From CAKMZU01 sp965248335 (GTDB lineage Bacteria; Pseudomonadota; Gammaproteobacteria; Pseudomonadales; DT-91): a DNA stretch of 64,000 nucleotides. Shown piece after piece: positions 53,459-62,361 of the stretch. The position numbers and the translations under genes were made by a program. The notes beneath the pieces were generated by a model. The model saw only the letters and a program-made list of their open reading frames with translations. It made no database searches and was not told the origin of the DNA. Positions within the stretch are counted from its first letter, which is position 1; every line of letters begins with the position of its first letter. The stretch lies in the NCBI GenBank assembly GCA_965248335.1, contig CBDFIY010000002.1:1-64000 (forward strand), given 5' to 3'.

Positions 53459-54643
53459 ATGAATATTAATGTTTGGTTGATTACGATTTGTAATGCTGCA
53501 GGTTTTTGCGCGATACCATTGATGATGCTCGTTGGCAGTATTTTGGGTGCGCAATTAGCGCCCTCAGAGAGCTTGGCAACAATACCTATTGCCTCGATGG
53601 TCATCGGAACCGCAATGGGTACATTGCCGGTATCTTTACTCATGGGAAAAATCGGCCGCAAAACCACTTACATTTTATTTATCTTTCTAGGGGTGATTAG
53701 CTGCTGGCTGGCCGTTTTAGCATTGCAGTACGAAAGTTTTATTTTGTTTTGTCTAAGTAGCGCATTATTAGGTGTTTCGAATGCAGCAATACAGCAACTC
53801 AGATTTGCTGCCATGGAATGTGTGAGCCCTGATAAAGGGCCGGCTGCAGCATCCATTGTGCTGTGCGGTGGTATTGTCGCCGCTTTTCTTGGGCCTGAAT
53901 TAGCCGTACAAGGGCAGCATTTAACGTCAACTGCCTATCAGGGATCTTTTTGGTTGATCAGTGGCTTGCTTATTTTTTCAGCGATCATGTTAGTTAACGT
54001 TGATATTCGTGATGGCCCGATTGCGTCTGATCATGAGCAGGTGAGACCAATGGTCGATATTTTAAGTAATCCAGCTTTTTGTTTGGCGGTAGCCAGTGCA
54101 ACCATTGCATTTATGGTCATGACCTTTGTGATGACAGCGACACCTATCAGTATGCACCATCATCATGGGCATAGTATGGCAGACACAAAATGGGTGATTC
54201 AAAGCCATATTGCTGCGATGTTTATCCCTTCTCTTTTTGGCCCTTTGTTACTTCGTTTAATCACTGTGAAAGGGATGATGATTGTTGGGTTAATTGCTTA
54301 CTTTCTGACAGTTTGTTGGGGGTATGTCGATAATTCAGTTTTTGGTTATTGGGCTCAACTTATTCTGCTTGGTATTGGTTGGAATTTTCTTTTTTTTGCA
54401 GGTACTACTCTTTTGCCGAGTACGTATCATGAAGGTGAGCAGTTCAAGGCGCGTGCCTTTAATGATGGTTTTATTTATTCTTCGCAAGCCTTGGCTTCCT
54501 TATCAGCAGGCTGGGTGATAAGCACAACGCATTGGCAAAACGTATTGTTGCTTTGTCTTGGCCCAATGGTGGTTTTAATACTGATGCTAATTTGGGTGAA
54601 GCAATGTACACATAAGGAAAGGCTACTACAGAGCAGTGCTTAA
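53459..54643 (+). CDS. MFS transporter
   Basis: 394 residues from ATG 53459 (a TTG at 53435 would add 8). About 12 membrane segments; the cytoplasmic loop between segments 2 and 3 carries GKIGRKTTY, the classic MFS G-x-x-x-R-R/K signature. A His-rich loop (MHHHHGHS) lies near the middle, between the two halves, and might sense or bind metal. Substrate unknown. The IS4-family element inserted directly after its TAA stop; the 5-bp duplication AAAAT overlaps the stop, so the protein is unchanged. It lies inside the cluster of insertions between algR and hemC and was probably brought in. Confidence 0.88.
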   Translation: MNINVWLITICNAAGFCAIPLMMLVGSILGAQLAPSESLATIPIASMVIGTAMGTLPVSLLMGKIGRKTTYILFIFLGVISCWLAVLALQYESFILFCLSSALLGVSNAAIQQLRFAAMECVSPDKGPAAASIVLCGGIVAAFLGPELAVQGQHLTSTAYQGSFWLISGLLIFSAIMLVNVDIRDGPIASDHEQVRPMVDILSNPAFCLAVASATIAFMVMTFVMTATPISMHHHHGHSMADTKWVIQSHIAAMFIPSLFGPLLLRLITVKGMMIVGLIAYFLTVCWGYVDNSVFGYWAQLILLGIGWNFLFFAGTTLLPSTYHEGEQFKARAFNDGFIYSSQALASLSAGWVISTTHWQNVLLLCLGPMVVLILMLIWVKQCTHKERLLQSSA

Positions 54644-54646
54644 AAT

Positions 54647-55931
54647 CAATACTTCGGACAGTTTTACGCAGCAATAACCCCGAAGTTACTCATGCTGTCA
54701 TAAACTTGTCTGACTTTTTTATCATTTAAGTCAATTTTTAACTCGTTAAAAAGTCTCTGCATCATGTGCTGATTGAGTTTTCGCCGCTTCCATGATGCAA
54801 TAGATATAACGGTTTCACCCTGTGTTCCTTTTGTTTTTCTGTCTTCAATTTTCATTAAATTTAGCGCAGTAAAGGATGCATTCAGTTGAAAGTTGATCGC
54901 CTCTTCATTGCAAGACTGGCAATCCATCAGACCCGTGTATTGTTTGGCGTCCCTAAAAACAAACTCAATCTGGAACCTTGCTTTGTAATAGGTAAGCAGT
55001 GTCATAGCAGCTAGATTGGTGTCCGTTGAATATAAAAGAGCGCGGCCTTCTTTATCGCCTTTTTTAAAAATTAACATGACCACCTTGATATCACGTTTAA
55101 GGGAAACTGAGTAAGCAACGGTTGTGTACATATGCGTTTTACCTTCATCAATCTCTCCTACATACTCAAATCGACAAAGATCAGCTTCTATATCGACTTT
55201 GCCATCGAATTTTTTGGGGCGCCCCTTGCCAGAATATTCTCCTTCGTAGAGCCATTTTAAACGGGCGTCTATGCGTAGCTTACCAACGATATGAAGACCT
55301 GCTTCGGCAACAGGGTTGACATATTTTATCTTCGTATAAAAGCTATCCGTAGAAATATAACGTATTCCCTTGTCTTTTAATGCTTTAGCCATACCAACAG
55401 TCTGCTCTGCATACAAGTCAGTACGAGACTTGCCTTCTTGGTCTATGGTTTGTTTTGCATCCAGCCCATACGCGGTATTTGATTTGAGATGGACAATGCT
55501 AAGCAATGAGACCTCAAGTCCTTTTTCAGCGGAGCCTGAACCACCGCTCCAGAAGTTCCCTAAACCTGAAGTGCACTTGCCGCTCTTTTTTACGAAACTT
55601 GCATCTATAGCTGCAATCCATTCATCTTCTTTCGGTAACTCGCTAAAAATGAGCTGATTATTAAAAGCTTTAAAGTCGAAGGATACACGATACCATCGAC
55701 TAAAAGTTTTCTCGCACAAGCTTGAAAAACGACTCATATTGCGAAAATTTGCCTTGCCACGGAATACCATTAGCGTAATCAATAGCGCCCTAATGAATTT
55801 TTTTGTGGTAAGCAAATATCGGACATTGAATCTAAAATCTGTGAAATCAAATTTTGCATGAACTATTTTCAGTAAAAACATTCATAGACTTAGATCATCT
55901 CAAGTGGTTCAAAAAACTGTCCGAAGTATTG
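54647..55931 (-). mobile_element. complete IS4-family insertion sequence
   Basis: 1285 bp bounded by 19-bp perfect inverted repeats CAATACTTCGGACAGTTTT (54647-54665 and 55913-55931). AAAAT at 54642-54646 and 55932-55936 is the 5-bp target duplication. Inverted with respect to the partial copy at the window start. Confidence 0.94.
54664..55881 (-). CDS. IS4-family transposase (complete)
   Basis: 405 residues. DDE catalytic residues: Asp in WIAAIDASFVKK near residue 91, Asp in YISTDSFYTKI near 160, and Glu in the YREK signature YKARFQIEFVFRDAK near 285-299. The N-terminal region is basic (FDFTDFRFNVRYLLTTKKF) and likely binds the ends. No disruption, so potentially active; nearly identical to the copy at the left edge. 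Confidence 0.94.
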   Translation of the reverse strand: MFLLKIVHAKFDFTDFRFNVRYLLTTKKFIRALLITLMVFRGKANFRNMSRFSSLCEKTFSRWYRVSFDFKAFNNQLIFSELPKEDEWIAAIDASFVKKSGKCTSGLGNFWSGGSGSAEKGLEVSLLSIVHLKSNTAYGLDAKQTIDQEGKSRTDLYAEQTVGMAKALKDKGIRYISTDSFYTKIKYVNPVAEAGLHIVGKLRIDARLKWLYEGEYSGKGRPKKFDGKVDIEADLCRFEYVGEIDEGKTHMYTTVAYSVSLKRDIKVVMLIFKKGDKEGRALLYSTDTNLAAMTLLTYYKARFQIEFVFRDAKQYTGLMDCQSCNEEAINFQLNASFTALNLMKIEDRKTKGTQGETVISIASWKRRKLNQHMMQRLFNELKIDLNDKKVRQVYDSMSNFGVIAA

Positions 55932-56095
55932 AAAATATAAGATGGAAATAACGTGATTAAAATTTTCTTGAAGGAAAAAGCGGGATTAAAATATAAGCGC
56001 GACAATAAAAAGTAAGCAATAAAAAGTAAGCAAAAACAAGATTCACAGATTTGGCGAACCCAGCTATCATTACCGACTTATCTGAAGAGCTACTT

Positions 56096-57028
56096 ATGAA
56101 AACACTTACCATCGCCACGCGTAAAAGCCCCCTCGCCTTATGGCAGGCCGAGTTTGTAAAAAAGCAATTGATGTCGTTGCATCCGTCACTCAAAGTTGAG
56201 TTGCTGCCAATGTCGACGCGTGGCGATAAAATCTTAGATAGCCCCTTATCGAAGATTGGTGGCAAAGGCCTATTTGTAAAAGAACTTGAGGAAGCTTTAC
56301 TCGATGGACGGGCAGATATTGCCGTACATTCCATGAAAGATGTACCGATGCACTTGCCCGAGCCGCTGGTTTTAGGCTCTATCTTGGCACGTGACGATCC
56401 ACGCGATGCATTGATATCCAATGATTTCCAGGCACTGGCGGAGTTACCGCAAGGCAGTGTGGTGGGTAGCTCAAGTTTACGGCGGGTTTGTCAAATCAAA
56501 CGCCAACGGCCAGATCTTGAAATTAAAAGCTTGCGAGGCAATATTCATACGCGCTTGGATAAACTTGATCGAGGTGAATACGCAGCAATTATTTTGGCGA
56601 GTGCCGGTCTTTTGCGCATGGGCCTTGATGAAAGGATTCAAGAATACCTGCCGACAACCACTAGCCTCCCTGCCTGTGGACAAGGGGCATTAGGTATTGA
56701 GCTAAGGGAAAGTGATTATCAGACGCAAGCCCTTGTTGCTCCATTAAATCATGCAGATACAGAAGTGTGCGTGTTGGCGGAGCGTGCATTGAATACACGG
56801 TTAAATGGAGGCTGCCAAGTACCCATAGCCGGGTTTGCGGAGATTAAGGGAGGGCAATTGACTATGCGCGCCTTAGTCGCCTCGGTGAAAGGCGTTAAGA
56901 TACTTGAGGTTGATGCTACCGCGCCATTGGATAAAGCAATTGAATTAGGTCAGGGCTTGGCCGATCAGCTGTTGTCCCAAGGTGCAGATAAACTGTTAGC
57001 AGAAGTGAATATCGATGGTCATGCGTAA
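56096..57028 (+). CDS. hemC: hydroxymethylbilane synthase (porphobilinogen deaminase)
   Basis: Polymerises four porphobilinogens into hydroxymethylbilane in haem synthesis. 310 residues from ATG 56096, which matches the conserved start MKTLTIATRKSPLALWQAEF; a TTG at 56051 is unlikely. Catalytic Asp in GEYAAIILASAGL region; dipyrromethane cofactor Cys in LNGGCQVPIAGF near residue 242; substrate-binding Arg/Lys in GSSSLRRVCQIKR. First gene of hemCDXY, with 14 bp overlap to hemD. The native promoter region was altered by the IS4-family insertion about 165 bp upstream. Confidence 0.97.
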   Translation: MKTLTIATRKSPLALWQAEFVKKQLMSLHPSLKVELLPMSTRGDKILDSPLSKIGGKGLFVKELEEALLDGRADIAVHSMKDVPMHLPEPLVLGSILARDDPRDALISNDFQALAELPQGSVVGSSSLRRVCQIKRQRPDLEIKSLRGNIHTRLDKLDRGEYAAIILASAGLLRMGLDERIQEYLPTTTSLPACGQGALGIELRESDYQTQALVAPLNHADTEVCVLAERALNTRLNGGCQVPIAGFAEIKGGQLTMRALVASVKGVKILEVDATAPLDKAIELGQGLADQLLSQGADKLLAEVNIDGHA

Positions 57029-57788
57029 CATTTTGATTACTCGGCCTAAAACACAAAATGCCGAGCTAATGAAGGCGGTGTCACAATGTGGCGATAACCC
57101 TATTGCTTTGCCTTTGCTGAATATTACGCCGATTGATGTTGATGCTATACAGTGGGAGATTGAAAGTATCAATCAATGCCTATCCGGTATTGCGCATATC
57201 GATTGTTTTATTTTTATCAGTACGAATGCCGTCGATGGGTTTTTTTATTGGCTGGAAAAAAATGAAGTTGCGCTACCTGATGGCTTACCCTTTTTGGCCA
57301 TTGGTGCTGCAACCCAAAAACGATTAGAGCGCAGAGGAATCATTGCACAACGTTCCGTTGGCTCGGCCAGTAATAGTGAGGCTTTATTGCAATTACCTTT
57401 GTTGAAAAATGCCAAGAACAAACAAATTGTGATTGTACGTGGTCAGGGAGGGCGTGAGCATCTGAAACAGCAACTTGAAAATCGAGGGGCAGAAGTGACT
57501 TATTTGGAGGTCTATAAAAGAAGCCGCATTGATTATCCTGTAGGGACATTATCGAAGTTACTTTATAGCAAGCTGGATTTCACTTTGTTAAGTAGTGGCG
57601 AAACTATACAGCAGCTACTTCATCAAGCTATGATGGAAAACATCAGCGATGAGATATTATCAACGCCTGTGATTGTGCCAGGAACAAGGCTCTATCAATT
57701 TGCAAAAGATCAGGGATTCACTCAGGTTTTACAAGCGGAGAATGCCAGTGTCCAAGCAATACTTCATGTCATTAAAGGAAAAGGGTGA
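57015..57788 (+). CDS. hemD: uroporphyrinogen-III synthase
   Basis: Closes hydroxymethylbilane with inversion of ring D. 257 residues in two lobes, weakly conserved as usual for HemD: ILITRPKTQNAELMKAV at the start, FIFISTNAVDGFFYWL near 73, PFLAIGAATQKRLE near 95, VIVRGQGGREHLKQQL near 135, YLEVYKRSR near 160, and LLSSGETIQQLL near 190. Start could be ATG 57015 or ATG 57021. Overlaps hemC, and hemX begins just after it. Confidence 0.93.
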   Translation: MVMRNILITRPKTQNAELMKAVSQCGDNPIALPLLNITPIDVDAIQWEIESINQCLSGIAHIDCFIFISTNAVDGFFYWLEKNEVALPDGLPFLAIGAATQKRLERRGIIAQRSVGSASNSEALLQLPLLKNAKNKQIVIVRGQGGREHLKQQLENRGAEVTYLEVYKRSRIDYPVGTLSKLLYSKLDFTLLSSGETIQQLLHQAMMENISDEILSTPVIVPGTRLYQFAKDQGFTQVLQAENASVQAILHVIKGKG

Positions 57789-57792
57789 TAAG

Positions 57793-58857
57793 GTGAAAAA
57801 TAATAAGAAAAAATTACCATCGGATAGGTGTTTGTCTACTGCAAAGCGCTCAGTTGGCGCGGCAAACTGGGTTGTACTTGCGTTACTTGTTCTATTGATT
57901 GCAGGTGCAGGCGGTGGATTTTACTTATGGCAAAAAACGCAGCAAGAAATAGTGAATTTACATGCATATGTCACGCATGTTGAGACAAATCTAAAAAATA
58001 AATCAGCATCCGCTGAGGAGTTTCAGCGTAAACTTTCACAAGTTTCAGCTGAATCAAAAAGTCAGGATATTGTCCTTAACAATCACTTAAAAGAGCTTGA
58101 AGGACAAGTGAGCCATTTAGATGGTCAGTTTGAAAAAGTATCAAATGCAACGCTATCTAATGAAGTGTGGCTTTTATCAGAAGCTGAATATTTATTAAAA
58201 ACGGCGGATCATCGCATCTTGATGAAAGAAGACGTTGCTGGTGCGATTAGGATATTAAAAAGCACGGATAACTTATTAAAGAAGATGCCGGTTGAAGATA
58301 AAGGGTTACTGAATGTTCGGGTGGCGTTAGCGAACGATATTGCTTCATTGCAGGCACTAAAGGACATAGATGTTTTAGGTACTTATGCACAATTAACGGC
58401 GCTGGGTGATCAGATTGAGCGTTTGCCCTTGGTACAAACAGATATGGCGAGTGAAAGTGCAACAGGTGAAAAGAAAACACCACAACCTACAATTTTAGCT
58501 AAAATAAATGACACCATGGGTGGCTACCTCACGATTAAAAAGCACGATAAGCAATCCATCCAGGCGCTCTTGTCAGAGGAAAGCGGGTTTGCATTAAAAA
58601 GTAGTATCGCCTTGATTATTGAGCAGACACAAACGGCGTTGCTTCGCGGCGATCAGGTTGTTTATGACCGAAGCTTGGCCAGGTTGCGCTCCCGTGTGCA
58701 TCAATATTTTGTTGCAGATAACTTTAAAGTAAACTTGGTCATCAAAAAAATTGATGCTTTATTAAAGGTGCAGGTGAAGAATGATTTACCGGAGATTTCC
58801 GGGTCCCAACAGGCACTTAAGCGCTACCTCAGTGATCGCGCACGAAAAATGAAATAA
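57793..58857 (+). CDS. hemX: HemX-like inner-membrane protein (uroporphyrin-III C-methyltransferase-like)
   Basis: 354 residues from GTG 57793, chosen because AAGGG lies about 8 bases upstream and it begins just after the hemD stop; ATG 57766 is an in-frame alternative. A single membrane segment (VVLALLVLLIAGAGGGFYLW) is followed by a long periplasmic region with coiled coil (NLKNKSASAEEFQRKLSQV, LKELEGQVSHLDGQFEKV). Conserved HemX features WLLSEAEYLLKTADHRI near residue 130 and TQTALLRGDQVVYDRSL are present. It probably acts as a membrane scaffold for haem enzymes; no methyltransferase domain is present. Confidence 0.88.
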   Translation: MKNNKKKLPSDRCLSTAKRSVGAANWVVLALLVLLIAGAGGGFYLWQKTQQEIVNLHAYVTHVETNLKNKSASAEEFQRKLSQVSAESKSQDIVLNNHLKELEGQVSHLDGQFEKVSNATLSNEVWLLSEAEYLLKTADHRILMKEDVAGAIRILKSTDNLLKKMPVEDKGLLNVRVALANDIASLQALKDIDVLGTYAQLTALGDQIERLPLVQTDMASESATGEKKTPQPTILAKINDTMGGYLTIKKHDKQSIQALLSEESGFALKSSIALIIEQTQTALLRGDQVVYDRSLARLRSRVHQYFVADNFKVNLVIKKIDALLKVQVKNDLPEISGSQQALKRYLSDRARKMK

Positions 58858-58869
58858 GGTAAAGCTATT

Positions 58870-59994
58870 ATGCTAAGGGCTCTCCTGCTCGTTATCGTCT
58901 TTGCAACAGGCAGTGTGTTTTTTGCGCAATGGCTGAAGGATAAAGGCGCAGGCTATGTGATGATCTATTTTGATCATTACTCTGTAGAAACCAGCTTGGG
59001 CTTTTTGGTGCTGCTTATCATTGCCTTGCTGTTTGTGGTTTATGTCATTGTTAAGCTTGTGAGCTTTGTGATTCGAGCCATTCTAGGCTCCGGTGTTTTT
59101 GCGAAGAGATTACATAGGAAAAAACTGCTGGGTAAGCAAGCGGAAGGTATGCTGGCCTATCACAGTGAACACTGGCAACAAGCAGCCAAGCAGTTGTATC
59201 AAACTGCTTCGGTAACTGATCGCCCTTTTATCAGCTATTTATTCAGTGCGAAAGCGTATCTGAAGTTCAAAGATGCTGAGGGTGCAAAGCAAGCACTAAA
59301 AAAGGCGATGCAGTGTCAGCATATTGACCGAGTGAGCCTTTTGCTGACACAGGTAGATTTAGCCATCTTGATGCAAGATGCGACGAAAGCAGAGAAGACG
59401 TTAAAGCAAGCACTGACGGTATACCCAAAAGACCCGAAAGTATTGCTGAAAGCGGCTTCTTTCTATCAAGAAGTGCACCTTGATGACGACTTGGATCATC
59501 TGATCGCTCCGATTGAAAAGCAGCAATTATTACCGGCCTCTTCGATCGAAAAACTCAAATTAGAACAGATCAAGCACGAATTTGAGCAAGCAATTAAAGA
59601 TAATGATGCAAAGAAAATTGAGAAGATTTATCGTCGATCAAAACCTTTTCAGCAGGTAACTGCTTGCTACATGGCTTATTTTAATGCACTTAAATCACAG
59701 CATGATATGCCAAGTTTGCTAAGCAAGGTAGAAAAGCAGCTAAAGCATGAGGCGAGTGGCGAGCTGTTAGCCTTTTATACCCGAATCGGGCATGACAAGC
59801 CCCGTCAGTACGCATTGTTAAAACACCTGCAGGAAGTTCAAGGCCAAACAGCAGATACCTCGTTGGCTTTAGGCTGTGTAGCAAGAGCCTTGAATGACAA
59901 AGATAAAGCGATTGAACATTTAAAAGCAGCGATAGCAATGAATCCATCATCGCCGGCGGTGAAAGAGATGTCTGAAGTGTATTCAGGCGCCTAG
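58870..59994 (+). CDS. hemY: HemY-like TPR inner-membrane protein
   Basis: 374 residues. Two membrane segments (LLLVIVFATGSVFFAQW; LGFLVLLIIALLFVVYVIVK) then cytoplasmic TPR-like helices (AKAYLKFKDAEGAKQALKKA; AEKTLKQALTVYPKDPKVLL; LGCVARALNDKDKAIEHLKA). Proteobacterial HemY, the partner of HemX, not the protoporphyrinogen oxidase called HemY in Gram-positives. Starts 12 bases after hemX with AAGG ahead; last gene of the hemCDXY operon. Confidence 0.92.
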   Translation: MLRALLLVIVFATGSVFFAQWLKDKGAGYVMIYFDHYSVETSLGFLVLLIIALLFVVYVIVKLVSFVIRAILGSGVFAKRLHRKKLLGKQAEGMLAYHSEHWQQAAKQLYQTASVTDRPFISYLFSAKAYLKFKDAEGAKQALKKAMQCQHIDRVSLLLTQVDLAILMQDATKAEKTLKQALTVYPKDPKVLLKAASFYQEVHLDDDLDHLIAPIEKQQLLPASSIEKLKLEQIKHEFEQAIKDNDAKKIEKIYRRSKPFQQVTACYMAYFNALKSQHDMPSLLSKVEKQLKHEASGELLAFYTRIGHDKPRQYALLKHLQEVQGQTADTSLALGCVARALNDKDKAIEHLKAAIAMNPSSPAVKEMSEVYSGA

Positions 59995-60058
59995 CGTATT
60001 GAAAGTAAGTAGCGTTGACAGTATTTAGATTCCATCCTCGTTTTATGAGGCATCAGTG

Positions 60059-60478
60059 ATGAGTATCAATAATGAGCAGCTTACGAATACAACGGCTAAA
60101 ATTTTTCTTGAGCATGCATTCTCAGCGTTATTTGATCTTGAGCAAGATCCAAGGGTCGTTGCCACGAAATACATGACTGCAGACTATATTCAAATTGTTG
60201 ATGGAAAAACGCTCGATTTGGACGGGTTTGTTAATCATTTAGCGTTACTGCGTAGCACTATTCAGTCGGTAAAATTCACGTTTGAAGAAGTAATCGTATC
60301 AGGTAATATCATTGCCGATATCCACATTGTTGAGGCTACTAAAAAGGATGGCTCCAGCCTGAAAGCAAAACTGCTGGCTTTTTTCTATCTTGAAGGCAAG
60401 AAGATTAAAAAAATAGACGAATTGACCGGCTTACTAGAGGGTGTAGAGAGCGACCGTGATTTAGGCAGCCGAGTTTAG
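60059..60478 (+). CDS. NTF2/SnoaL-like protein
   Basis: 139 residues from ATG 60059 (TGAGG is 8 bases upstream; a GTG at 60056 is also in frame). One cone-shaped NTF2-like domain: helices with ALFDLEQDPRVVATKYMTAD, then YIQIVDGKTLDLDGFVNHL and three strands ending KLLAFFYLEGKKIKKIDEL. Such proteins bind or isomerise small ligands; function here unknown. Follows hemY by 64 bp on the same strand. Confidence 0.75.
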   Translation: MSINNEQLTNTTAKIFLEHAFSALFDLEQDPRVVATKYMTADYIQIVDGKTLDLDGFVNHLALLRSTIQSVKFTFEEVIVSGNIIADIHIVEATKKDGSSLKAKLLAFFYLEGKKIKKIDELTGLLEGVESDRDLGSRV

Positions 60479-60537
60479 ATATGTATTGAGTTCTGTTGAT
60501 TGAGGTCAAGAGAACTCAAGGGCTTTACCTTCGTATA

Positions 60538-60665
60538 TATACCGACCATTCTTGAAGATGCAGGGGCGTTGACCGTACTTGCTCACTCCAATCACTTACT
60601 GACTGTAAGTGATTGGGGGCTCGCTCGCTTACCGCCTTCTTGCATCTCCAATTCCGATGGGTATA
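60538..60665. repeat. 128-bp TATACC...GGTATA palindromic element
   Basis: TATACCGACCATTCTTGAAG to CCAATTCCGATGGGTATA. Shares length and arms with the copies at 52405 and 62195. It ends two bases before the stop of the PhoPQ-related gene and can fold into a long hairpin that may act as its terminator. Confidence 0.88.
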
Positions 60666-60666
60666 T

Positions 60667-62088
60667 TTAGTTTGGGTATGTGTCAGGCGAAATAAATACA
60701 GGCGTGGTGAGCACAACACCATGAGCAAATGTTAATTCAACAAAGTGCGCCGTATAACCTTCATTTAATGCCATTTTCGGCAGTGTAATCACCCATTCTT
60801 CATTTGAAAACGTAGATGTTAATTCAATAGGTTTATACGGGATGCCGATAGTTTTTCTGAAGTCGCGGGCCTGTGGGTTATTGGCCACCCATAACGTAGA
60901 TTTTAATGGTTGTTGGTTGGCGCTTACTGTCGCTAGTTTCTGCATTTTTAATGACCATGTAACATCAGGCAGCGTTAAGTTACCTGCCAGCATTTGATAA
61001 AAAACAGCCGTGGTTTTTAGATAAGTGCCGAAATCTAAGTAATGGCTTTCATTGGGTAATACACGGTAGTAATTCTTGCCAGGCATGCGATCTATTAGCT
61101 GATTTTGGCTATCTGGCACAAAAAATTCATCATTAGAGGCAATCAGAAAAAGCTTCGGGATATCAAAGCGAGATTGATAATTGGGTAAGTTTTTATACTG
61201 CCATGGGTCTATTGCTTGCATTAAATGTTTAAAGGGTTCTGTGCCTACAGTATCAGAAATGCCATTGTCGACATAAGGGAAAAACGCCTCTGGCCAGCGG
61301 CCGAGGCTGTTCTTTATGTGAAGCAATGTATCGTTGGTGTCGAGGATACCGATGACACCTGGCAGTATCGCAGAGATTCTCTTGTCTTCCAGCATCGTTA
61401 ACCAAGATGACCACCCCCTTTTCGATAGCCCTGTGATGAGATAGTTTTTGGGTATAGTAGCCAAACCAAGCGCTTGAGAAGACGCTTCGAATGCATCTAT
61501 AGCGAGGCTCGTGGATTTGGCCATAGGCAGTTGCGCTGGCCAGTGGCAACCTTTGCCATTCATCGCTTGTAGCCAAGTATAGGCAACAAGAAAATCTTCT
61601 TTTACCAGTTGTCCGGGTTCAAAGCTGGCATATTGGTTAGGGATGTCTTTGAGTTCGATGATGATTGTCGATAGTGAGGCAGCTAGTTGATAAAGCCCTT
61701 GTGCAATAGCAGGGTTATCATAGATATCGCGCTTTTGTACATAATTTGGGTAGCGATTAATACCTCCATTGACAAAGAGAATACCCTGAGTGCTTAGTAC
61801 TTTTTTGGGAACATAAACATTCAGTTGGTGATGCCACTGTGCATCACGTGTCGGCCATAAAACACTTTTAAAATTGAATTTAAATAAGGTTAATTCAGGA
61901 AATTCAGTGTTTTTTTCAAGCAGTGTTAATTCAGGCGCTGCATTGTTTTCTTGGTAATAGTCACTGAGTGTCGTGCCTTGTGCTGAGTGATTAAGCCAAA
62001 TTAGAAAAGGGAAAAATAAGATTTTGATGGGAAATGAAATTTTGATAGGAATAGATATACCCTGAAAAGTATTTAGAATGTTTGCCAT
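60667..62088 (-). CDS. PhoPQ-activated pathogenicity-related (PqaA-type) protein
   Basis: 473 residues with an N-terminal hydrophobic signal (IKILFFPFLIWLNHSAQG). Alpha/beta-hydrolase-like fold of the PhoPQ_related family (PF10142): ILFVNGGINRYPNYVQKRD near residue 100, the hallmark ITGLSKRGWSSWLTMLED near 215 with the probable nucleophile Ser, IPKLFLIASNDEFFVPDSQN near 315, and LPNESHYLDFG near 340. Likely an exported or envelope esterase-like protein; in Salmonella the family is PhoPQ-regulated. No PhoP box was identified here. Bounded by two palindromic elements. Confidence 0.88.
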   Translation of the reverse strand: MANILNTFQGISIPIKISFPIKILFFPFLIWLNHSAQGTTLSDYYQENNAAPELTLLEKNTEFPELTLFKFNFKSVLWPTRDAQWHHQLNVYVPKKVLSTQGILFVNGGINRYPNYVQKRDIYDNPAIAQGLYQLAASLSTIIIELKDIPNQYASFEPGQLVKEDFLVAYTWLQAMNGKGCHWPAQLPMAKSTSLAIDAFEASSQALGLATIPKNYLITGLSKRGWSSWLTMLEDKRISAILPGVIGILDTNDTLLHIKNSLGRWPEAFFPYVDNGISDTVGTEPFKHLMQAIDPWQYKNLPNYQSRFDIPKLFLIASNDEFFVPDSQNQLIDRMPGKNYYRVLPNESHYLDFGTYLKTTAVFYQMLAGNLTLPDVTWSLKMQKLATVSANQQPLKSTLWVANNPQARDFRKTIGIPYKPIELTSTFSNEEWVITLPKMALNEGYTAHFVELTFAHGVVLTTPVFISPDTYPN

Positions 62089-62194
62089 GGGAGCTTGGAA
62101 ATTCCGCTTAAAGGGGGTAAGACATTTCTGCGGTGATTTTGTTCATTGGATAAACATGCCGATGCAACAGCTCTGCAGGCAGCATATGCTGGAA

Positions 62195-62319
62195 TATACC
62201 GATCGCCCTTGAAGATGCAAGGGTGTTCCGCGCTCACTCATCCAATCACTTGCGAGCTGTAAGTTCATGGGGATTCGCTCGCTTGCCGCCTTCTTGCATC
62301 TCCAATTCCGATGGGTATA
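62195..62319. repeat. 125-bp TATACC...GGTATA palindromic element
   Basis: TATACCGATCGCCCTTGAAG to CCAATTCCGATGGGTATA. Lies between the SDR gene and the PhoPQ-related gene, and matches the element at 60538 along its length apart from a few small differences. Noncoding; can form a long hairpin. Confidence 0.88.
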
Positions 62320-62361
62320 AATGGGGTGAGGGTATCGAATAGCGAAATAACCTGCCGAAGT

